A DNA stretch of 64,000 nt from Pseudomonas sp. HR96 (GTDB taxonomy: Bacteria > Pseudomonadota > Gammaproteobacteria > Pseudomonadales > Pseudomonadaceae), in the NCBI RefSeq assembly GCF_034059295.1, contig NZ_CP139141.1, positions 3,951,001 to 4,015,000 on the forward strand, read 5' to 3'. Numbering within the stretch: position 1 is the first letter of the stretch; each line of letters starts with the position of its first letter. The notes under the pieces were generated by a model that searched no databases, was not told the DNA's origin, and was given only the letters and a program-made list of their open reading frames with translations. This document shows, one piece after another, positions 58,146-64,000 of the stretch. Both the position numbers and the translations under genes were made by a program.

Positions 58146-60074
58146 ATGCGCAGTCGCCTGTTGAGCTTTTTGTCCTGCCTGTTTTTGTCCACCAGCGCCG
58201 TCACCACCGTCCAGGCCGGCGATCTGGCCCTGCAACGCCAGTACTACGACCAGGCCAAAAGTGCCCTGGCGCGAGGCGACAGCACCCCGTACTTCCAGTA
58301 CGCGCCAATGCTCGTGGACTACCCGCTGGAGCCGTACCTGGCGTACGACGAACTGACCGCGCGGCTCAACAGCGCGCCGAACGCCGAGGTCGAGAAATTC
58401 CTCCTCGAACACGGCGACCTGCCCCAGGCCAACTTCATGAAGCTGCGCTGGCTGCGGGTGCTGGCCGACCGCGAAGACTGGGACACCTTTCTCAAGTACT
58501 ACGATCCCAAACTCAACTTCACCGAACTGGACTGCCTGTACGGCCAGTATCAGCTCAGCCACAACCTGCGCAGCGAAGGCTACGCCAGCGCCGAAAAGCT
58601 CTGGCTCAACGGCAAGACCCAGCCAAGCGCCTGCGACCCGTTGTTCGCGCGCTGGGCCAGTGAGGGCCAGCTGACCGAACAGAAGCGCTGGCAACGCGCC
58701 AAGCTCGCCGTGCAGGAGCGCAACTATGGCCTGGCCAACAACATGGTCGGCGGCCTGACCACCCTGGCGCCCCAGGGCAAGCTGTTGCTCGACGTCGCGC
58801 AGAAGCCGGCCCTGCTCAGCCAGACCGGGCGCTTCCTGCCCGCCGACGAAGCCATGTCCGATGTGGTCAGCCTGGGCCTGCGGCGCCTGGCCAAGCAGGA
58901 CCCCGAGCAGGCCATGCAACTGCTCGACGGCTACGCCGCCAGCATGCATTTCTCCAGCGAGGAAAAAGTCGCCATCGCCCGGGAGATCGGGCTGACCCTG
59001 GCGCGCAACTACGACCCGCGAGCGCTTGACCTGATGACCCGCTACGATCCGGATCTGCGCGATGACACCGTCACCGAGTGGCGCCTGCGCCTGCTGTTGC
59101 GCCTGGGCCGCTGGGAAGACGCCTACCAGCTGACCCGGCGCCTGCCGGAAAGCCTGGCCAGCACCAACCGCTGGCGTTACTGGCAGGCGCGCAGCCTGGA
59201 GCTGGCCGAGCCACAGAACCCGCAGGTACCCGTGCTCTATCGCACGGTGGCCAAGGAGCGCGACTTCTACGGCTTCCTCGCTGCCGATCGCAGCCAGAGC
59301 CCCTACTCGCTGGCCAACCGGCCGCTGCCCATCAGCCAGCAGCTGATGAACAAGGTACGCAACACCGCCGGCATTCGCCGCGCGCTGGAATTTCATGATC
59401 GCGGCCAGCCCGTCGACGGACGCCGCGAGTGGTATCACGCTACTCGCTTGTTCAGCCGCGACGAAATGGTCGCCCAGGCCAAGCTGGCCTACGACATGGG
59501 TTGGTATTTCCCGGCGATCCGCACCATCAGCCAGGCGCAGTACTGGGACGACCTCGACATCCGCTTTCCGATGGCCCACCGCGACACCTTGTTGCGCGAG
59601 TCGGCGGCCCGTGGCATCCACTCCAGCTGGGCGTTTGCCATCACTCGCCAGGAAAGCGCGTTCATGGACGATGCCCGCTCGGGCGTTGGCGCCATGGGCC
59701 TGATGCAGCTGATGCCGGCCACTGCCAAGGAAACCGCGCGCAAGTTCAACATCCCGCTGGCGTCACCTCAGCAGGTGCTCGACCCGGACAAGAACATCCA
59801 ACTGGGCGCTGCCTACCTGAGCCAGGTGCAGAGCCAGTTCAACGGCAACCGGGTGCTGGCCTCGGCGGCCTACAATGCTGGCGCCGGGCGAGTGCGCCAA
59901 TGGCTGCGCGGGGCCAACCACCTGAGCTTCGACGTCTGGGTTGAATCCATCCCGTTCGACGAGACCCGGCAGTATGTGCAGAACGTGCTGTCCTACTCGG
60001 TGATCTACGGGCAGAAATTGAATATTCCGCAGCCCGTCGTGGAATGGAACGAGCGCTTTTTCGACGATCAATAA
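58146..60074 (+). CDS. slt: Soluble lytic murein transglycosylase
   Basis: A 642-aa periplasmic enzyme cleaving peptidoglycan with 1,6-anhydroMurNAc formation. The signal peptide is RLLSFLSCLFLSTSAVTTVQ then AG. A long alpha-superhelical U/L domain follows, then the SLT domain with catalytic Glu503 (ITRQESAFMDDARSGVGAMG) and LMQLMPATAKETAR, AAYNAGAGRVRQWL. The length and layout match Slt70. It converges on the MOSC gene. Confidence 0.95.
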   Translation: MRSRLLSFLSCLFLSTSAVTTVQAGDLALQRQYYDQAKSALARGDSTPYFQYAPMLVDYPLEPYLAYDELTARLNSAPNAEVEKFLLEHGDLPQANFMKLRWLRVLADREDWDTFLKYYDPKLNFTELDCLYGQYQLSHNLRSEGYASAEKLWLNGKTQPSACDPLFARWASEGQLTEQKRWQRAKLAVQERNYGLANNMVGGLTTLAPQGKLLLDVAQKPALLSQTGRFLPADEAMSDVVSLGLRRLAKQDPEQAMQLLDGYAASMHFSSEEKVAIAREIGLTLARNYDPRALDLMTRYDPDLRDDTVTEWRLRLLLRLGRWEDAYQLTRRLPESLASTNRWRYWQARSLELAEPQNPQVPVLYRTVAKERDFYGFLAADRSQSPYSLANRPLPISQQLMNKVRNTAGIRRALEFHDRGQPVDGRREWYHATRLFSRDEMVAQAKLAYDMGWYFPAIRTISQAQYWDDLDIRFPMAHRDTLLRESAARGIHSSWAFAITRQESAFMDDARSGVGAMGLMQLMPATAKETARKFNIPLASPQQVLDPDKNIQLGAAYLSQVQSQFNGNRVLASAAYNAGAGRVRQWLRGANHLSFDVWVESIPFDETRQYVQNVLSYSVIYGQKLNIPQPVVEWNERFFDDQ

Positions 60075-60089
60075 GCGCTCCCTCGCCGG

Positions 60090-60890
60090 TCACTCGAGCA
60101 CGGTGACCGGCATGCCGACCTCTATTTCACCGGCACCGTCGCTGATCAGGTTCTGGCCGAACATGACATTGCCGTCCTGGGTGCGGTAGGTCTTGAGGGT
60201 GGTCAGCGGTTCGCGGTCGCTGCTGCGCTGGCCGGTCTGCGGGTCTATGGTGGTCAGGATGCAGCGCGCGCAGGGCGCTGCCACACGAAATTGCACATCA
60301 CCGATGCGGATACGCTTCCAGCCATCTTCGGCAAACGCCTGCGCCCCCTGAACGACCAGGTTGGGACGAAAGCGCAACATCTCCAGGGGACGCCCCACCC
60401 GCGCGGACAAGTCCTGCAAGGACGCCTCGCCGATCAGCAGCAGCGGGAAGCCGTCGGCGAACGCCACTCGATCATCGTCCCCCCCGTAGGCGCTGCCGAG
60501 CCGGCGCGCCCGTTCCGGCGGCACATGGACCAGCCGCGTCGGCTTGCCGAGAAAGCGGCTGACCCAGGCCGCCGCGACGTCGCCGGCATCCGGGACGCGC
60601 AGCGTGTCGCTCCACACGGTGACCCCGCGAAGCTCGGCGCCTGCGTCCGGCAGCTCGACGTCCAGCGTCGGCAGGCCCTGCGCGGCAAGGCGCAAGCCCC
60701 CGGCTGCGTTGTACAACGCCGACAACTGGCTCATCTGCGGCAGTGCGCGCTGGCTGAGAAAGCGGCCGCTTGCGTCGACCAGCATCCAGCGTCGGTCACC
60801 ACCGAGCCCCAGCTTGTCGACGGGCGAGCGCGACAGCGACTCGGCCTTGGCGGACTTGAGGGGGAAACGGTAGAGCGCGCTGAGGTGCAT
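60090..60890 (-). CDS. MOSC domain protein (YcbX-like, no ferredoxin domain)
   Basis: A 266-aa protein with an N-terminal MOSC beta-barrel (HLSALYRFPLKSAKAESLSR, DRRWMLVDASGRFLSQR) and a MOSC domain. The conserved molybdenum-cofactor cysteine region is FRVAAPCARCILTTIDPQTG. YcbX relatives reduce N-hydroxylated compounds using a C-terminal 2Fe-2S domain; that domain is absent here, so an external electron donor would be needed. Function inferred from family. Confidence 0.88.
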   Translation of the reverse strand: MHLSALYRFPLKSAKAESLSRSPVDKLGLGGDRRWMLVDASGRFLSQRALPQMSQLSALYNAAGGLRLAAQGLPTLDVELPDAGAELRGVTVWSDTLRVPDAGDVAAAWVSRFLGKPTRLVHVPPERARRLGSAYGGDDDRVAFADGFPLLLIGEASLQDLSARVGRPLEMLRFRPNLVVQGAQAFAEDGWKRIRIGDVQFRVAAPCARCILTTIDPQTGQRSSDREPLTTLKTYRTQDGNVMFGQNLISDGAGEIEVGMPVTVLE

Positions 60891-60973
60891 GCTGATCAGC
60901 TCCTGAGAAAGGGAGCTTGCAGTTTATCGCCAAACCGGCCCCGAGAGGGTAAAGGCCGGCTGCAAACCGGGCC

Positions 60974-61900
60974 TTACTCGTCCAGCGCCAGGCGCTGACG
61001 CACCACATCCACCAATTTGTCGGGCTGGAACTTGGAGAGGAAGTTGTCGCAGCCGACCTTCTTCACCATCGATTCGTTGAAGCTGCCGGACAGCGAGGTG
61101 TGCAGCACTACGTACAGGCCGCGCAGACGCTGGTCGCCGCGGATCTCGGTGGTCAGTCGGTAGCCGTCCATTTCCGGCATCTCGGCGTCGGTGAACACCA
61201 TCAGCAGCTTCTCGGTCATGTCCACGCCGCTGTCGGCCCAGGCCTTGAGCATGTTCAGGGCCTTGAGGCCGTCGCTGGCAATGTGCAGTTTCACGCCCAG
61301 CTGCGAAAGGGTTTCACGCAACTGCGCAAGGGCCACGGTGGAGTCGTCCACCAGCAGCACCTCACGGCCCTTGGCTTTGGCCAGCAGCGGGTCTTCGAGC
61401 TTCTCGCGCGAGACTTTGGCGTTGTAGGGGACGATCTCGGCGAGAACCTTTTCCACATCGATGATTTCCACCAGCTGGTCTTCGACCTTGCTGATCGCCG
61501 TCAGGTAGTGCTGGCGCCCAGCGCTGGTGGGCGGAGGCAGAATCGACTCCCAGGTCATGTTGACGATGCGATCGACGCCACCGACCAGGAATGCCTGTAC
61601 CGAGCGGTTGTATTCGGTGACGATGATGGTGCTGTTGGGACCCGGCTGCAGCGGACGCATGCCGATGGCCTGGGACAGGTCGATGACCGGCAGGGTCTGC
61701 CCGCGTAGATTCACCACGCCACAAACGTAGGCGTGACGCTGGGGCATCAACGTCAGTTTGGGCAGCTGCAGGACTTCCTGCACCTTGAAAACGTTGATCG
61801 CGAACAGTTGTCGGCCTGCCAGGCGAAACATCAGAATCTCGAGGCGGTTTTCCCCCACGAGCTGCGTGCGTTGGTCCACTGTGTCGAGAATGCCAGCCAT
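60974..61900 (-). CDS. cheV: Chemotaxis coupling protein CheV
   Basis: A 308-aa fusion of a CheW-like adaptor (residues about 10-160; EILMFRLAGRQLFAINVFKV, GVVNLRGQTLPVIDLSQAIG) and a CheY-like receiver (about 178-300; VLLVDDSTVALAQL, phosphoacceptor Asp238 in VFTDAEMPEMDGYR, Lys in DNFLSKFQPDKLV). It links receptors to CheA and may buffer phosphate in adaptation. The ATG gives MAGILDTVDQRTQ, the usual start. It stands alone, away from the main chemotaxis cluster. Confidence 0.93.
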   Translation of the reverse strand: MAGILDTVDQRTQLVGENRLEILMFRLAGRQLFAINVFKVQEVLQLPKLTLMPQRHAYVCGVVNLRGQTLPVIDLSQAIGMRPLQPGPNSTIIVTEYNRSVQAFLVGGVDRIVNMTWESILPPPTSAGRQHYLTAISKVEDQLVEIIDVEKVLAEIVPYNAKVSREKLEDPLLAKAKGREVLLVDDSTVALAQLRETLSQLGVKLHIASDGLKALNMLKAWADSGVDMTEKLLMVFTDAEMPEMDGYRLTTEIRGDQRLRGLYVVLHTSLSGSFNESMVKKVGCDNFLSKFQPDKLVDVVRQRLALDE

Positions 61901-62020
61901 TGAATTAAGACTCCGAAGCGCCTGTTGTGGAAATGAGTATCTGCTTCGGGTTATCGGCGGCAACGGCGCAAGCTTTACCGGTATTCAAGCGCCGTGATGA
62001 ATGAAATCACAAATAAGCGC

Positions 62021-62932
62021 CTATACCACCGGTGCGTGACCAAACAATGACGAGTGCGCCGGCAGATGCACCTTTATTGCACCGGGCAAGGCGTTGAAAC
62101 GCCAACTATCGCCTTCCATGGGTTCGCCATCGAGATTGATATCCAGGCCCACCGCACTCTTGATTTCAACCCAGGGCAAACGCGCCCTGACAAAGAAGTT
62201 TTCCAACCCCAGACCGCCGGACAGCAGGCCGCCCAAGGTGCTGACCACGTCAGTGGGCGCCGGTAAAATGGCGATATCCAGCAGGCCGTCATCTACCAGC
62301 GCCTCGGGGTTAAGCACATGACCGCCACCGGCTTGGCGGCCGTTACCGATTCCCAGAGCCAGCAGGTCGCCCTGCCAGTGAAAGTCCGGCCCATGCAGTT
62401 CGGCCTGGGCGGCGCGCAGCTCGCTGAAGCGGCTCAGGCCGGTGAACAGGTAGGCAGCCCCGCCCAGCACCTTTTTCAGGTCCTCGGAGGTGTTGGCCGT
62501 GACCTGGCTGCCGAAGCCACCGGTGGCCATGTTGAGGAACAGCTGGCCGCCCACCTCGCCCAGATCCACCGGGCGCGGCGGGGTATCGAGCAACGCCAGG
62601 GCCTCGGCCGGCTCCAGCGGCACGCCGGCGGCGCGGGCGAAGTCATTGGCCGTACCCAGTGGCAACAGCACCAGGCTGGCCTGTTTGCCGGTGTCGGCCA
62701 GCGCCAGGGCCTCGGCAATGTCACGCAAGGTGCCGTCGCCACCCCCGGCGATCAACACCCTGAAGCCGGCAGCCAGCGCTTCATTGACCAGGCGCGCAGC
62801 GTCACCCGCCTCCCAGGTCAGGCGTACGGCGATGTCCCAGCCGCGTTCACGCTGGGTGTGCACGGCAGCGCGCACGTCTTCATTGAGCGCCTGCTTGCCG
62901 TGAAGGATAAAAAACGCCCTGCGATCCGTCAT
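62021..62932 (-). CDS. yegS: Lipid kinase YegS
   Basis: A 303-aa diacylglycerol-kinase-like enzyme: nucleotide-binding GGGDGTLRDIAEALA and VLLPLGTANDFARAAGVPLE, with NMATGGFGSQVT and the C-terminal INLDGEPMEGDSWRFNALPG. It phosphorylates phosphatidylglycerol or related lipids in YegS. The ATG at 62932 has GGAG eight bases upstream. Confidence 0.93.
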   Translation of the reverse strand: MTDRRAFFILHGKQALNEDVRAAVHTQRERGWDIAVRLTWEAGDAARLVNEALAAGFRVLIAGGGDGTLRDIAEALALADTGKQASLVLLPLGTANDFARAAGVPLEPAEALALLDTPPRPVDLGEVGGQLFLNMATGGFGSQVTANTSEDLKKVLGGAAYLFTGLSRFSELRAAQAELHGPDFHWQGDLLALGIGNGRQAGGGHVLNPEALVDDGLLDIAILPAPTDVVSTLGGLLSGGLGLENFFVRARLPWVEIKSAVGLDINLDGEPMEGDSWRFNALPGAIKVHLPAHSSLFGHAPVV

Positions 62933-63349
62933 TTCTACCGCTCCAAAAGTCGACATCAACGGGCTGTGACAACGATTTGGCGGAAAAATGCGGTCACCCC
63001 GATGAACTCGTCAATTTTTTTATCCAGCGCTTATTTTCCACTCGCAATTCGTTCTCGCATGCGCTTTACTCTTGAACAACTGCTCATCGCCGGATGACGG
63101 TTCGACAACAAATCAAGTGTGATCCCACAATGCCCGCAGCCCCAGGGGTGGCGGTAGCTTTGTCACGGAAAACTTTGCGGCGTCGACTGCGCCCTGCCAA
63201 CACACTGGCGGTTAGCCTACAAACTTATTTGAATTCTGCTAGTCCATTGTGCGTGCCTGCACGCAGAGATGTGCTGCCTTTGTATTTTTTACTGTCCCTT
63301 CATACCTCGCATCCACACTTGTGGCTGTGACACTTCTGAGGTTTACAGA
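62933..63349 (+). promoter_or_regulatory. Promoter/leader region of the manC/pslB-like gene
   Basis: A 417-bp region without a gene. It is AT-rich between 63000 and 63080, where a promoter is likely, but no clean -35/-10 pair was seen. It carries an ops-type element at 63150-63160 (separate entry). The remaining leader to the ATG is about 190 bases. Confidence 0.5.
63137..63161 (+). promoter_or_regulatory. JUMPStart / ops-type element
   Basis: The sequence CCAGGGGTGGCGGTAGCTTT contains GGCGGTAGCTT, matching the ops consensus GGCGGTAGNNT that recruits the NusG paralogue RfaH, and the adjoining CCAGGGG of JUMPStart elements. It is about 190 bp upstream of a sugar-nucleotide gene, as in surface-polysaccharide operons. 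Confidence 0.7.
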
Positions 63350-64000
63350 ATGAGCAAACTCATTCCCTGCATCATCGCCGGCGGCGCCGGTACCCGTTTG
63401 TGGCCTGTTTCGCGTGAAGCGATGCCCAAGCCTTTCATGCGCCTGCCAGATGGCGAGAGCCTGCTGCAGAAAACCTTTTGCCGCGCCGCGGCGCTCCCGG
63501 ATGTGGAGCGCGTGGTCACGGTCACCAACCGTGAAGTGTTCTTCCGTACCGTGGACGAATACCGCCGCCTGAACCGCACCAACGCCGAGCTCGACTTCAT
63601 CCTCGAGCCGTTCGGCCGCAACACTGCGCCGGCCATCGCCATGGCCGCCCTGCACGTGGGTGCCCTGTATGGTCAGGACGCACAGCTGCTGGTACTGCCG
63701 GCTGACCACCTGATCAAGGACATCGACGCCTTCGAAGATGCCGTCAGCGCCGCGCGCAAGAAAGCCGACGAAGGCTGGCTGGTGACCTTCGGCCTGGTGC
63801 CGACCGCGCCGGAAACCGGTTTTGGCTACATCGAGAAAGGCGAATCCCTGGGTGGCGACAGCTACAAGGTCGCTCGCTTCGTCGAGAAGCCAAATGCCGC
63901 AACCGCCGAACAATACGTGGCAGGCGGCCTGCACCTGTGGAACGCCGGCATGTTCTGCATGCGCGTCGACGCCGTGCTGCGTGAACTGCGCGAACACGCC
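63350..64000 (+). CDS. Mannose-1-phosphate guanylyltransferase (ManC/PslB-like), 3' end outside the window
   Basis: 217 codons are visible, running off the right edge. The nucleotidyltransferase motif is IIAGGAGTRLWPVSREAMPK; VLPADHLIKD and TGFGYIEKGE are standard for GDP-mannose pyrophosphorylases. The family often carries a C-terminal cupin mannose-6-phosphate isomerase domain, which would be outside the window. ATG with TGAGG eight bases upstream. It makes GDP-mannose for exopolysaccharide or O-antigen; the SREAMPKPFMRLPDG stretch resembles PslB more than AlgA in my memory. Probably the first gene of a polysaccharide operon under the ops element. Confidence 0.88.
   Translation, partial: MSKLIPCIIAGGAGTRLWPVSREAMPKPFMRLPDGESLLQKTFCRAAALPDVERVVTVTNREVFFRTVDEYRRLNRTNAELDFILEPFGRNTAPAIAMAALHVGALYGQDAQLLVLPADHLIKDIDAFEDAVSAARKKADEGWLVTFGLVPTAPETGFGYIEKGESLGGDSYKVARFVEKPNAATAEQYVAGGLHLWNAGMFCMRVDAVLRELREHA

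Overview
The window is chromosomal DNA of a Pseudomonas, most likely of the P. putida group. The evidence is high-GC coding with Pseudomonas-style gene order: dusA-tal-rssC/rssB-PilZ-mlaA, lolCDE-PilZ-GDPD-sthA, gap-mfd, nagZ-psrA/lexA-sulA-topA-fadAB and uup/slt. From memory, these blocks match the P. aeruginosa PA2795-PA2803, PA2986-PA2991 and PA3001-PA3020 neighbourhoods. No rRNA, tRNA, CRISPR array or complete insertion sequence was seen.

Left part (1-23 kb) is the variable end. It opens with the 3' end of a GH3 glucosidase. Next comes an overlapping minus-strand set: a 1742-aa DUF4011-type helicase with a C-terminal nuclease-like domain, a MATE exporter and a TetR regulator. A LysR/MFS convergent pair follows. 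A zinc-type module comes next: a COG0523 GTPase behind a Zur-like box, a formaldehyde-activating-enzyme (Fae) homologue and a shattered aldo/keto reductase. The phosphonate locus has an intact LysR regulator and phnX but a gutted phnW. It is followed by a nicotinamidase-like hydrolase, a NarL-type two-component pair and a membrane acyltransferase. A tyrosine-integrase stub sits directly upstream of dusA, a known integration hotspot.

Middle part (23-43 kb) is mostly core. It carries the rssB/rssC phosphatase and anti-sigma-antagonist pair, two PilZ proteins, mlaA (lipid asymmetry), queF (queuosine), lolCDE (lipoprotein export), sthA (NADPH balance), an MHS-type carboxylate transporter, a long second GAPDH, and mfd. 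An SNF2-type helicase follows mfd, separated from it only by one in-frame TAG codon.

Right part (44-64 kb) holds nagZ-psrA, divergent from lexA-sulA, with visible PsrA and LexA operators in the shared control region. Next are topA and the fatty-acid oxidation operon fadBA, with a possible small RNA gene upstream of fadB. These are followed by a universal stress protein, uup, slt, a MOSC protein, cheV and a lipid kinase. The window ends in a manC/pslB-like gene whose leader carries a JUMPStart/ops-type element, suggesting that a polysaccharide operon begins there.
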